A DNA stretch of 64,000 nt. It comes from Rhizobium sp. BT03. GTDB lineage: Bacteria; Pseudomonadota; Alphaproteobacteria; Rhizobiales; Rhizobiaceae. Below, piece after piece: positions 1-8,122 of the stretch. The position numbers and the translations under genes are program-made. The notes beneath the pieces are model-generated. The model had not been told where the DNA came from and did no database searches. It saw only the letters and a list, made by a program, of their open reading frames with translations. How positions within the stretch are numbered: position 1 is the stretch's first letter; every line of letters starts with the position of its first letter. Where the stretch lies: positions 372,001-436,000 of the forward strand of contig NZ_CP125641.1 of assembly GCF_030053155.1 (NCBI RefSeq), written 5' to 3'.

Positions 1-428
1 TTGTCCGGCCGGCCGAGAATGTTGTTGTAGTACCAGATGAGCTTGATGTTGGTCTCGTTGGCGTCCGAGCCCGAGAGGCCGAAATAGACGCGGCTCATGC
101 CAGCAGGCGCACGATCGATGATCATCTTCGAAAGCGCAATCGAAGCTTCCGTGCCGTGGCCGACATAGGCATGATAATAGGCGAGATCCTTCGCCTGTTC
201 GGCGATGGCATCGGCAATCTTCTGGCGGCCATAGCCGACATTGACGCAATAGAGCCCGGCAAAGGCGTCGAGGCTTTTGCGTCCCGTCGTGTCGGTGATG
301 TAGACGCCTTCGCCGCCGGCGACGACGCGGGTCGGCGTCTCGCCGCGCGCATGCATGCCCATATGGGTGGAGGGATGGAAGAAGTGATCGCGGTCCCAGG
401 CGGTGAGTTCGTTGCTTTTATCGAGCAT
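1..428 (-). CDS. doeD: Class III aminotransferase, N-terminal part (DoeD/Atf, diaminobutyrate transaminase)
   Basis: Partial: the gene starts at ATG 428 (complement) and its C-terminal part lies beyond the left edge. The visible ~142 residues begin MLDKSNELTAWDRDHFFHPS and include the pattern GLSGSDANETNIKL typical of PLP-dependent class III omega-aminotransferases. By position, last in doeX-doeC-doeD next to the ectoine cluster, it should be the transaminase that turns L-2,4-diaminobutyrate into aspartate semialdehyde (DoeD in Halomonas, Atf in Ruegeria). The family is seen directly; the substrate is inferred from context. The catalytic lysine is outside the window. Confidence 0.85.
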   Translation of the reverse strand, partial: MLDKSNELTAWDRDHFFHPSTHMGMHARGETPTRVVAGGEGVYITDTTGRKSLDAFAGLYCVNVGYGRQKIADAIAEQAKDLAYYHAYVGHGTEASIALSKMIIDRAPAGMSRVYFGLSGSDANETNIKLIWYYNNILGRPD

Positions 429-461
429 GTCCTATCCTCTTCTTGAAATGGGCGGCTTAGT

Positions 462-522
462 GCATGTCGCCCGGAAGTGTGCCGCGGTTCCGGGATAACG
501 ACATGCATGAAAACAAAGAGCT
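462..522. repeat. Rhizobial short intergenic repeat, copy 1
   Basis: Starts GCATGTCG and later reads AACGACATGC, followed by AAAACAAAGAGCTTTAAGCG, which runs into the doeC stop codon. The ends GCATGTCG and CGACATGC can pair. Two further copies of the same plan lie at 47777 and 52264. It fills the doeC-doeD gap. Confidence 0.7.
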
Positions 523-2019
523 TTAAGCGGCGGTGTCGATGCAGAGATATTTGAGCTCGGTGAAGGCTTCGAGCCCGTGGCGTGAGCCCTCGCGGCCAAG
601 ACCTGATTGCTTCCAGCCGCCGAAGGGTATCGGGCCGCCGGTGATCTTCACGCGGTTGACCGCTACCATGCCGTATTCCAGCGCCCGCCCGAGGCGCATC
701 TGCCGCGCGCCGTTTTCCGTGACGATATAGGCGACGAGGCCGTATTCGGTATCGTTGGCGCGGGCGACGACCTCGTCTTCGGTGTCGAACGTGGTCAGTG
801 CCGCCACAGGCCCAAAAGTCTCCTCGCGCATGATCAGCGCATTCGCCGCCACATCAGTCAAAAGCGTCGGCTCGTAGAACAGCCGGCCGGCCTTATGGCG
901 CCTGCCGCCGGTGACGAGCCGGGCGCCGCGCGCCAGCGCGTCGGCGACCTGTTCCTCGACTTTGACGACGGCGCGCTCATGCATCAGCGGCCCGATCTCG
1001 GCGCCATCCTCAAGCCCGGCGCCGACCTTCAGCGCGGCGATGCGGGCGGCGAAAGCCTTGGCGAAGTCGTCAGCGATCCGCCGCTGGACGAAGATCCGGT
1101 TGGCGGCAAGGCAATCCTGGCCCGATGTGGCAAACTTGGCGTTGACGGCAATTTCGACCGCCTTGGCGATATCGGCGTCTTCGAAGACGATCAGCGGAGC
1201 GTGGCCGCCGAGTTCCATCACCAGCCGCTTCAGGGTCGGCGCGCATTGGCTGACAATAAGCTTGCCGATGCTTGTCGAACCGGTAAAGCTCAATGCACGC
1301 ACCCGGACGTCTTCACAGAGCGCGCCCACAATCGGCGCGGCTTGGCCGGTAACGACATTGAAGACCCCTGGGGGAATGCCGGCCCTTTCGCCGAGTTCGG
1401 CAAGGGCAAGTGCTGAAAGCGGCGTCTCGGAAGAGGGGTGAGCGACGACCGTGCAGCCGGCGGCAAGGGCGGCGGCAGCCTTGCGCGTGACCATGGCCGA
1501 GGGAAAATTCCAGGGTGTGACGATGCCGACGACGCCGAGCGCCTCGCGCCGGATGATCATTTCCGCGTCCGGCAGATGGCTGGTGACGCTTTCGGCATTC
1601 AACCGCTTGCCTTCCTCGGCATACCATTCGAGGAAGGAGGCGGCGTAATCGATCTCGCCGCGCGATTCCGCCAGCGGCTTGCCTTGCTCGAGCGTCATGA
1701 TCAGCGCTAGATCCTCCTTGGCCCCGAGCACCAGCGCGTGCCACTTCCGCAGGATCGCCGCCCGGTTCTGCGGCAGCATGGCACGCCAGCCGGCAAAAGC
1801 CTCTGACGCTGCATCGATCGCCGCCTCTGTCTCGTCCGTGCCAAGGCTTGCCACCCAAGCCAGCGTCGCTGAGGAGGCCGGATCGGTAACCTCGAAACTT
1901 TCGCCGATCTTGCCGGCGATCCAGCGGCCGCCGACATAGGCGAGATCGCGCAGGAGATGGCGATCGGAAAGCCGCGACAGCGCATCATGATAGGCGGGGC
2001 GGGCAAAAACGGCGGTCAT
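523..2019 (-). CDS. doeC: NAD(P)-dependent aldehyde dehydrogenase (DoeC/Ssd, aspartate-semialdehyde dehydrogenase)
   Basis: 498 residues, the usual length for the succinate-semialdehyde dehydrogenase branch of the ALDH superfamily. The active-site glutamate is in MELGGHAPL (about E269) and the catalytic cysteine in SGQDCLAANR (about C303). Start 2019 is preferred over the in-frame ATG at 2055 because GAGGAG lies about 8 bases ahead of it. In ectoine breakdown this enzyme oxidises aspartate semialdehyde to aspartate. It lies between doeX and doeD in the order asnC-ssd-atf known from Ruegeria. General succinate-semialdehyde activity cannot be excluded from sequence. Confidence 0.88.
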   Translation of the reverse strand: MTAVFARPAYHDALSRLSDRHLLRDLAYVGGRWIAGKIGESFEVTDPASSATLAWVASLGTDETEAAIDAASEAFAGWRAMLPQNRAAILRKWHALVLGAKEDLALIMTLEQGKPLAESRGEIDYAASFLEWYAEEGKRLNAESVTSHLPDAEMIIRREALGVVGIVTPWNFPSAMVTRKAAAALAAGCTVVAHPSSETPLSALALAELGERAGIPPGVFNVVTGQAAPIVGALCEDVRVRALSFTGSTSIGKLIVSQCAPTLKRLVMELGGHAPLIVFEDADIAKAVEIAVNAKFATSGQDCLAANRIFVQRRIADDFAKAFAARIAALKVGAGLEDGAEIGPLMHERAVVKVEEQVADALARGARLVTGGRRHKAGRLFYEPTLLTDVAANALIMREETFGPVAALTTFDTEDEVVARANDTEYGLVAYIVTENGARQMRLGRALEYGMVAVNRVKITGGPIPFGGWKQSGLGREGSRHGLEAFTELKYLCIDTAA

Positions 2020-2065
2020 GTCCAGTCTCCTCGTGGCGATGACTAAGTCTTCCACGGGAGCGGGC

Positions 2066-2139
2066 GAGAGATTGTCTGTTGGTGGAGGCGAAAAAAGAGA
2101 GACGGTCTAAAGAACGGTGGCGTGGCAGAGAGATTGTCT
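2066..2139. repeat. Two 12-bp direct repeats GAGAGATTGTCT upstream of doeC
   Basis: GAGAGATTGTCT occurs at 2066-2077 and identically at 2128-2139, 62 bp apart, in the doeX-doeC gap. Each holds the core ATTGTC that also recurs in the doeX/enuR and enuR/ehuA intergenic regions. A regulator site is inferred, not shown. Confidence 0.45.
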
Positions 2140-2152
2140 ACGGCGCGGTCTG

Positions 2153-2635
2153 TTATTCATCTGATCCGGTGAAGGAAGAGACCGGGAGCACCGTTTCCTC
2201 CTTCACCGTCTTGGTGACGATGTAGGTGAAGTAGCGGTCGATGCCGAGTTCGCGGTCGAGAAGCCCGTCGACCAGCCGCTGATAGGCGTCGATATCGGGG
2301 GCGATGATCTTCAGGATGTAGTCGACGCCGCCGCCGACCGACCAGCAGGCGACGATCTCCGGAATTGCGGCGATGGCGCGTTCGAAACGCTCGAAATCCG
2401 CCTGGCGATGATTGGCGAGCGTCACCTCCATCATGACGCTGGCAACCGGCGCGATGCGCCGTGGAGCGATGCGGGCGTGGTAGCCGGTGATCACGCCTGC
2501 CTTTTCGAGCTTGCGCAGCCGCATCCAGCATGGTGTCGGCGATAGCCCGGCCTTTTCGGCCAGCGCCAGCTTGGTGATGCGGCCGTCGCGCTGGACGGCG
2601 TCGAGAATGCGCAGGTCGATGGCGTCGAGCTTCAT
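2153..2635 (-). CDS. doeX: Lrp/AsnC-family regulator of ectoine catabolism (DoeX)
   Basis: 160 residues with an N-terminal winged helix-turn-helix (MKLDAIDLRILDAVQRDGRI, then GLSPTPCWMRLRKLEKAG) and a C-terminal RAM/AsnC effector domain (VGGGVDYILKI). This is a normal length for Lrp/AsnC proteins. It is the first gene of the leftward doeX-doeC-doeD unit and divergent from enuR across about 100 bp holding an inverted repeat. In Halomonas DoeX is a DNA-binding regulator of the doe genes. The equivalence rests on family plus synteny. Confidence 0.87.
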   Translation of the reverse strand: MKLDAIDLRILDAVQRDGRITKLALAEKAGLSPTPCWMRLRKLEKAGVITGYHARIAPRRIAPVASVMMEVTLANHRQADFERFERAIAAIPEIVACWSVGGGVDYILKIIAPDIDAYQRLVDGLLDRELGIDRYFTYIVTKTVKEETVLPVSSFTGSDE

Positions 2636-2677
2636 GGTGCTTTCTTTGGAAAGAAATCATTTCAAACGCGGCGAAAA

Positions 2678-2705
2678 GACAATGGGAGCGCATTTTGGCA
2701 TTGTC
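2678..2705. promoter_or_regulatory. Inverted repeat GACAATG-N14-CATTGTC between doeX and enuR
   Basis: Perfect 7-bp arms at 2678-2684 and 2699-2705, 21 bp centre to centre (two helical turns), in the divergent promoter region. The half-site ATTGTC is shared with sites near 2071, 2133 and 4157. It is a candidate operator for DoeX or EnuR. Confidence 0.45.
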
Positions 2706-2736
2706 AATTGAACTGATTTTCAGCAGTGTTGAAATC

Positions 2737-4122
2737 ATGACAAAGTGGCGCCCCGATCCCTCGCAACTCCGCCGGCCGGCCTACCTCTCGCTCGCCGAGC
2801 AGATCGCCAATGCGATTACCGACGGCAAGCTTTCCGACGGGGCGCAATTGCCGCCGCACCGCAAGCTGGCGGATGATCTGCATCTTTCCGTGCAGACGGT
2901 GAGCCGCGCCTATGATGAGCTCAGCCGCCGCGGGCTGATATCGGGCGAGATCGGCCGCGGCAGCTTCGTCCAGACCAGGCCGCGCGAGCCGGAGCCGCCT
3001 TATCTGCCGGAGCGGCTGGGCGAGGTGATCGATCTGTCGATCCTGAAGCCGGTCTGCGAACAGATCCATCTGGAAAGGCTGCGCCAGGCCTTCGGCTGGC
3101 TTTCGGAAAACCTGCCCTCCAGTTCGGCCCTATCGTTCCGGCCGAACATGGTGTTCCCGCGTCACCGCACTGTCGCCACCGAATGGCTGGCGCGCTGTGG
3201 GCTCGAGGTATCGCCGCTGAACGTTAGCGTGACGAATGGCGCGACCTCGGGCATGACGGTGGCGCTGATGAGCGTCGCGCCGCCCGGTTCGACGATTGCG
3301 ACCGAAGCGGTCAGCCACCATACGCTGGTGCCGCTCTGCGGCTATCTCGGCCTGCACCTCGAAGGGCTGGCGATCGACGAGGAGGGCATGATTCCGGAGG
3401 CGCTTGACGAAGCCTGCCGCACGGGGCCGATCCGGGCAATCTTTCTGCAGCCCTCGGTGATCAATCCGATGGCGGCGCTGATGAGCGCCGAGCGCCGGCA
3501 GGCGCTGGCCGCCGTGGCCGCCAAGCATGACATTGCGATCATCGAAAACGACATTCTCGGTCCGATGGTTGAGAACCGCGCGCCGCCGATGGCGGCGTTC
3601 GCGCCGGAGCGGACGCTCTACGTCACCAGCTTCACGAAGATCACCGTCCCCGGCCTCAGGATCGGCTACCTCGTCGCCCCCGACCGCTATGTCGCTGCCG
3701 TCGCCAACCGGCATCTCGTTTCCAGCTGGATGGCGACGCCTGCCATGGCCGAGATCGCCACCCGCTGGGTCAGCGACGGCACGGCGATGGAGCTGGTCAA
3801 CTGGCAGCGCCGCGCCCTTGCGAGCCGCCACGCGATCGCGGCGGAGATGCTGGCCGGGCTGCCTTACCGGGCGCATCCGCAAAGCCTGCACGTCTGGCTG
3901 CCGCTCTCCGGCCACCATGCGGAGGACGGGTTTGTCTCGCAGGCCAGGCTGCGCGGGGTGGCGATCGCGCCCGGCAAATCGTTCCGCACCGCCGACCAGG
4001 GCTCGACGCCGGCCGTGCGTATCTCGCTCGGTTCGACGACGGAAAGCGAATTGCGGACCGGTCTTGGGATCGTCGCCGCATTGGCGCAGGGAAATCCGGA
4101 AGAGCTGCTGCTGGCGATTTGA
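2737..4122 (+). CDS. enuR: MocR/GntR-type PLP-dependent regulator EnuR
   Basis: 461 residues. An N-terminal GntR winged helix (about 15-80, SVQTVSRAYDELSRRGLI) is followed by a fold-type-I aminotransferase-like domain. The PLP lysine is in SFTKITVPGLRIGY (about K301), matching the lysine that binds PLP in EnuR of Ruegeria pomeroyi. That regulator controls ectoine genes by sensing diaminobutyrate-derived intermediates. It sits directly before ehuABCD-eutABC. ATG 2737 is chosen over an in-frame TTG at 2695 because the domain begins here, although the ribosome-binding site is weak. Confidence 0.88.
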   Translation: MTKWRPDPSQLRRPAYLSLAEQIANAITDGKLSDGAQLPPHRKLADDLHLSVQTVSRAYDELSRRGLISGEIGRGSFVQTRPREPEPPYLPERLGEVIDLSILKPVCEQIHLERLRQAFGWLSENLPSSSALSFRPNMVFPRHRTVATEWLARCGLEVSPLNVSVTNGATSGMTVALMSVAPPGSTIATEAVSHHTLVPLCGYLGLHLEGLAIDEEGMIPEALDEACRTGPIRAIFLQPSVINPMAALMSAERRQALAAVAAKHDIAIIENDILGPMVENRAPPMAAFAPERTLYVTSFTKITVPGLRIGYLVAPDRYVAAVANRHLVSSWMATPAMAEIATRWVSDGTAMELVNWQRRALASRHAIAAEMLAGLPYRAHPQSLHVWLPLSGHHAEDGFVSQARLRGVAIAPGKSFRTADQGSTPAVRISLGSTTESELRTGLGIVAALAQGNPEELLLAI

Positions 4123-4156
4123 TGCCATTGCCCCCCACTTGGGCATTCTCAGAATA

Positions 4157-4190
4157 ATTGTCATGATATTATTTTGCGAATTGACATGAT
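4157..4190. promoter_or_regulatory. Direct repeats ATTGTCATGAT / ATTGACATGAT upstream of ehuA
   Basis: Two 11-bp elements with one mismatch at 4157-4167 and 4180-4190, 23 bp apart, about 55-85 bases before the ehuA start. MocR regulators such as GabR bind direct repeats, so this is a candidate EnuR site. It also overlaps a TTGACA hexamer at 4181 that could serve as a -35 box. Confidence 0.45.
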
Positions 4191-4244
4191 TTCGATGCGC
4201 CGTCATCGTTAGGTCATTGCTTGTCTCAACAGGGAGAGACATGA

Positions 4245-5030
4245 ATGCCCGCGCCCATCATCCGCATCGACAACATCGTCAAGAGATACGGCCCGCTGAC
4301 CGTGCTTGACGGGCTGTCGATGAATGTCATGCCGGGTGAGAAGCTGGCGCTGATCGGGCCGTCCGGCTCCGGCAAGACGACGATCCTGCGCATCCTGATG
4401 ACGCTGGAGACGATCAGCGGCGGCCATATCGAGGTCGACGGTGAACAGCTTTACCACATGCCGCGTGGCAGCGGTCTGGTGCCGGCCGATGAGCGGCATC
4501 TGCATCGCATGCGCGAGAAGATCGGCATGGTCTTTCAGCACTTCAATCTCTTTCCGCATAAATGCGTCCTCGACAATGTGACGCTGGCGCCGATGCTGAC
4601 CAAGGGCATCAAGCGCCCGCAGGCCGAAAAGCGGGCGATGGAGCTTCTCGATATGGTCGGCCTGGCCGACAAGGCGAGAAGCGTCCCGGCGCAGCTTTCC
4701 GGCGGGCAGAAGCAGCGTGTCGCCATCGCCCGGGCGCTGGCCCTGTCGCCGAAGATCATGCTGTTCGACGAGGTGACCTCGGCGCTCGATCCGGAATTGG
4801 TCGAAGAGGTGCTGAACGTCATGCGGCGGCTGGCCTCCGAGACCGACATGACCATGCTTCTCGTCACCCATGAAATGGGCTTCGCCCATGATTTCGCTGA
4901 CCGCGTGCTGTTCTTCGATCGCGGCAGGATCGTCGAGGAAGGCAAGCCGGGCGACATCTTCCGCAATCCGACGCAGGAAAGGACGCAGACCTTCCTGCGC
5001 AAGATCATAGCGGCGGGGCACCGCGTCTGA
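4245..5030 (+). CDS. ehuA: Ectoine/hydroxyectoine ABC transporter ATP-binding protein EhuA
   Basis: 261 residues of the polar amino-acid ABC ATPase family. Walker A is GPSGSGKTT, the signature [15 protein letters not shown] and Walker [15 protein letters not shown], followed by the switch histidine in LLVTHEMGFA. An earlier ATG at 4241 is out of frame. Start 4245 is served by GGGAGAG at 4232. It is the first gene of ehuABCD-eutABC-doeA-doeB, the arrangement known from Sinorhizobium meliloti, and would energise import through EhuC/EhuD at the inner membrane. Confidence 0.9.
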   Translation: MPAPIIRIDNIVKRYGPLTVLDGLSMNVMPGEKLALIGPSGSGKTTILRILMTLETISGGHIEVDGEQLYHMPRGSGLVPADERHLHRMREKIGMVFQHFNLFPHKCVLDNVTLAPMLTKGIKRPQAEKRAMELLDMVGLADKARSVPAQLSGGQKQRVAIARALALSPKIMLFDEVTSALDPELVEEVLNVMRRLASETDMTMLLVTHEMGFAHDFADRVLFFDRGRIVEEGKPGDIFRNPTQERTQTFLRKIIAAGHRV

Positions 5031-5087
5031 CCTCAGACATTGCCCGCAAAGAACAAACTCAAAGGAAAGCCAGAGGAGTTGGGAACG

Positions 5088-5936
5088 ATGAAAGCAGGAT
5101 ATGTTTTGAGCGCCGTCAGCCTGTCGGTGCTGCTGGTCGCGGCGGCCGGCCCGGCATCCGGCGCTGATGACAAGCTCGAGCAACTGAAGGAGCAGGGCTT
5201 TGCCCGCATCGCCATCGCCAACGAGCCGCCGTTCACGGCCGTCGGTGCCGATGGCAAGGTGTCGGGCGCTGCGCCCGATGTGGCGCGCGTGATCTTCGAA
5301 AAGCTCGGCGTCAAGGAAGTGGTCGCCTCGATCTCGGAATATGGCGCGATGATCCCCGGCCTTCAGGCCGGCCGCCATGACGCGATCACCGCCGGCCTGT
5401 TCATGAAGCCGGAGCGTTGCAATGCCGTCGCTTATTCTGAACCGATCCTCTGCGACGCCGAAGCCTTTGCTCTCAAGAAGGGCAACCCGCTGAGGCTGAC
5501 GAGCTACAAGGATATTGCCGACAATCCGGACGCCAAGATCGGCGCGCCAGGCGGCGGCACCGAGGAGAAGCTGGCGCTCGAAGCCGGCGTGCCGCGTGAT
5601 CGCGTCATCGTCGTGCCGGATGGCCAGAGCGGCATCAAGATGCTGCAGGACGGCCGCATCGACGTCTATTCGCTGCCGGTTCTGTCGATCCACGACCTGA
5701 TGGCCAAGGCGAAAGATCCCAATCTCGAAACCGTCGCTCCCGTCGTCAATGCACCGGTCTATTGCGATGGCGCCGCCTTCCGCAAGCAGGACGTCGCGCT
5801 GCGCGATGCTTTCGACGTCGAGCTGAAGAAGCTGAAGGAATCGGGCGAATTCGCCAAGATCATCGAACCCTACGGCTTCTCGGCCAAGGCGGCGATGTCG
5901 ACGAGCCGCGACAAGCTCTGCGCCGCAGCCAAGTAA
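5088..5936 (+). CDS. ehuB: Ectoine/hydroxyectoine-binding periplasmic protein EhuB
   Basis: 282 residues with a cleavable signal peptide (hydrophobic run about 5-20, then AGPASGADDK), then a class II periplasmic binding fold. The aromatic residues in NEPPFTAV, SEYGAMIPGL and AGLFMKPERC fall where the aromatic box of S. meliloti EhuB (Phe24, Tyr60, Phe80 of the mature protein) cradles the ectoine ring. ATG 5088 follows AGAGGAGTTGGGA, while an in-frame upstream start at 5040 would add a charged leader before the signal peptide. A hairpin follows the stop codon. Confidence 0.92.
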   Translation: MKAGYVLSAVSLSVLLVAAAGPASGADDKLEQLKEQGFARIAIANEPPFTAVGADGKVSGAAPDVARVIFEKLGVKEVVASISEYGAMIPGLQAGRHDAITAGLFMKPERCNAVAYSEPILCDAEAFALKKGNPLRLTSYKDIADNPDAKIGAPGGGTEEKLALEAGVPRDRVIVVPDGQSGIKMLQDGRIDVYSLPVLSIHDLMAKAKDPNLETVAPVVNAPVYCDGAAFRKQDVALRDAFDVELKKLKESGEFAKIIEPYGFSAKAAMSTSRDKLCAAAK

Positions 5937-5948
5937 CCTGATGTGAGC

Positions 5949-5978
5949 GACTGGCCATGCGCGCTGCCATGGCCAGTC
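5949..5978 (+). promoter_or_regulatory. Intercistronic hairpin after ehuB
   Basis: Perfect 11-bp stem GACTGGCCATG / CATGGCCAGTC with an 8-base loop, 12 bases after the ehuB stop and with no T-run. Its position suggests protection of the ehuB message or partial attenuation before ehuC rather than full termination. Confidence 0.6.
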
Positions 5979-6012
5979 TGATCCGCACGATCTCCAAAGA
6001 AGCGAGTTGCCG

Positions 6013-6672
6013 ATGTCGGTATGGTCCGGCTATCTGACACTGATCCTCGAGGGTGCCCTGGTGACGCTCCAGCTGACGGTCATGGGCTCTGCGCTGGCGC
6101 TTGTCATGGCCTTCGTGGCGGGCCTCGGCCGCCTGTCGCGCTTCTTTGCCGTCAGGGCACTGGCGACGGCCTATATCGAGTTCTTCCGCGGCACTTCGAT
6201 CTTCGTGCAGCTCTTCTGGGTCTACTTCGTGCTGCCTTTTGCCGGCTTGACCCTGACGCCGCTGCAGGCGGGCGTGCTGGCGCTTGGGCTGAATGTCGGC
6301 GCTTATGCGGCGGAAGTGGTGCGCGGCGCCGTCAAGGCCGTCGGGCGCGAACAGTCGGAAGCCTGCGTCGCGCTCAACCTGTCGCGCTATCAGCGCATGC
6401 GCTACGTCATCCTGCCGCAGGCGCTGCCCTTGATGCTGCCGACCTTTTGCAACAATGCGATCGAGCTTTTGAAGGGTACCGCCGTCGTATCGCTGATCTC
6501 GCTGACGGACATGACCTTTCAGGCCCAGGTGGTGCGGGCGCAGACCGGCAATACGCTGGTGCCCTTCGCGACGATCCTCATTCTCTATTTTCTCATGGCC
6601 CTGGCGATTTCGGCGGCGATGCGCTGGCTGGAGCGGCGCATGGCCCGCAGCCTCGACGGCATAAGGACCTGA
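6013..6672 (+). CDS. ehuC: Ectoine ABC transporter permease EhuC
   Basis: 219 residues with about five hydrophobic segments and the HisMQ-type permease loop (EQSEACVALNLSRYQRMRYV, then PQALPL) that docks on the ATPase. The segment YIEFFRGTSIFVQLFW is characteristic of polar amino-acid permeases. ATG 6013 is preferred to TTG 6007, with AAGAAGCGAG ahead. It pairs with EhuD, whose start lies 4 bases after this stop. Confidence 0.9.
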   Translation: MSVWSGYLTLILEGALVTLQLTVMGSALALVMAFVAGLGRLSRFFAVRALATAYIEFFRGTSIFVQLFWVYFVLPFAGLTLTPLQAGVLALGLNVGAYAAEVVRGAVKAVGREQSEACVALNLSRYQRMRYVILPQALPLMLPTFCNNAIELLKGTAVVSLISLTDMTFQAQVVRAQTGNTLVPFATILILYFLMALAISAAMRWLERRMARSLDGIRT

Positions 6673-6676
6673 TCGG

Positions 6677-7336
6677 ATGGAATGGGATTGGGACTTCGTC
6701 TGGCAGATCATGCCGACCCTTCTCGAAGGGTTCAAGATCACCATTCTTGCCACCATGCTCGGCGCCGCGGTCGCCATGGTCGTTGGCCTCGGTCTGGCGA
6801 TTGCGCGACGGTCCCCGGTCGCCGCCATTTCCAGGACGGTGGGTTTCGTCTCGGAATTCATCCGCGGCACGCCGCTGCTGGTGCAGCTCTACTTCATCTT
6901 CTACGTGCTGCCGGATATCGGCATCCGGCTGTCGCCGCTCACCGCCGGTGTCATCGGCATGGGCATTCACTATGCGACCTATACCGCCGAGGTTTACCGC
7001 GCCGGCATCGAGAATGTGCCGCGCGGGCAATGGGAGGCAGCCAGGGCCACCAATCTGACGACGCGCCAGGCCTGGATCCATGTGGTCCTGCCGCAGGCCA
7101 TCCCGCCGATGATCCCGGCGCTCGCCAATTATTTCATCGCCATGTTCAAGGAAACGCCGCTGCTTTCGGCGATCACCGTGCTCGAGCTGATGAACCAGGC
7201 CAAGAGCATCGCCAACAGCAACTATCGCTACATCGAGCCGATGACGCTGGTCGGGGTCTTCTTCCTCGTCATCAGCCTGATCTCGGTCGTGGGCTTGCGC
7301 TGGCTCGAGGAACGCTACGCCAGGATGGATGACTGA
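6677..7336 (+). CDS. ehuD: Ectoine ABC transporter permease EhuD
   Basis: 219 residues of the His/Glu/Gln permease family. It shows FIRGTPLLVQLYFIFYVLP near the first third and the EAA-like loop RGQWEAARATNLTTRQAW followed by PQAIPPMIPAL. Tight spacing to ehuC and eutA (2 bases) indicates one transcript. Together EhuC and EhuD form the membrane pore of the osmolyte importer. Confidence 0.9.
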   Translation: MEWDWDFVWQIMPTLLEGFKITILATMLGAAVAMVVGLGLAIARRSPVAAISRTVGFVSEFIRGTPLLVQLYFIFYVLPDIGIRLSPLTAGVIGMGIHYATYTAEVYRAGIENVPRGQWEAARATNLTTRQAWIHVVLPQAIPPMIPALANYFIAMFKETPLLSAITVLELMNQAKSIANSNYRYIEPMTLVGVFFLVISLISVVGLRWLEERYARMDD

Positions 7337-7338
7337 CC

Positions 7339-8118
7339 ATGACAGCAAAGATCGAAATCATCCCCGCCGGCCGGCTGCCGCGACTGGATGACCGGCCGCT
7401 CGAAAAGCGCATCGGCCTGATCATCCTGGCGACGGACCATACGACGGAAGTCGATTTCCGGCGCATGGTCGCCAGCGACCGCATCGGCGTCTATGTCAGC
7501 CGCATCCGCTACGCCAATCCGGTCACACCGGAAAACCTGCTGAAGATGCAGCCGTCGCTGACGGAAGGTGCTGTGCTGATCCTTCCGGATGAGACGCTCG
7601 ATGCCGTCATGTATTCCTGCACCTCCGCCTCGGTCGTCATCGGCGACCGCAACATCGAAGCGGCGATCCATGCCGCCAAACCCGGCACTCCCGTGGTGAC
7701 GCCGACGGCGGCGGCCGCGGCAGGTCTGACGGCGCTCGGCGCCAGACGGATTTCAGTGCTGACGCCCTATACGATCGAGACCAGCCGGCCGATGGCGGAT
7801 TATTTTGCGGATCTCGGTTTCGACATCGACCGCTTCACCTGTCTCGGCCTGACGGATGATCGTGAAATGGCGCGGATCGCGCCGGATGAAATTGCAGCCT
7901 TCGCACTTGAGGCACTGGCGCCGCAATCCGATGCGCTGTTCATCTCCTGCACGGCGGTGCGCGCAGCCGAGATCGCCGCCCGCATCGAAGCGGAGACCGG
8001 CAAGCCCGTGGTCACCAGCAATCTTGCAACCGCCTGGGCCTGCCTGAGGCTTTGTGGCGATGACCACGCTCGGCCCGAACTCGGTCAATTGATGACCAAG
8101 CCCTACGGGGAAGGCTAA
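7339..8118 (+). CDS. eutA: EutA, aspartate/glutamate racemase-like protein of hydroxyectoine conversion
   Basis: 259 residues of the Asp/Glu racemase / maleate isomerase superfamily. Two cysteines lie in the expected catalytic places: YSCTSASVVIG (C94) and FISCTAVRAAE (C204). In bacteria that use 5-hydroxyectoine, EutA, EutB and EutC together are thought to convert it to ectoine, although the individual reactions are not all proven. It is coupled to ehuD and eutB with gaps of 2 and 4 bases. Confidence 0.88.
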   Translation: MTAKIEIIPAGRLPRLDDRPLEKRIGLIILATDHTTEVDFRRMVASDRIGVYVSRIRYANPVTPENLLKMQPSLTEGAVLILPDETLDAVMYSCTSASVVIGDRNIEAAIHAAKPGTPVVTPTAAAAAGLTALGARRISVLTPYTIETSRPMADYFADLGFDIDRFTCLGLTDDREMARIAPDEIAAFALEALAPQSDALFISCTAVRAAEIAARIEAETGKPVVTSNLATAWACLRLCGDDHARPELGQLMTKPYGEG

Positions 8119-8122
8119 GATC

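Noticed and set aside
4209-5693. 494-codon minus-strand frame
   Set aside because: Antisense to ehuA and ehuB, with low-complexity His/Asp/Arg composition typical of shadow frames in GC-rich DNA.
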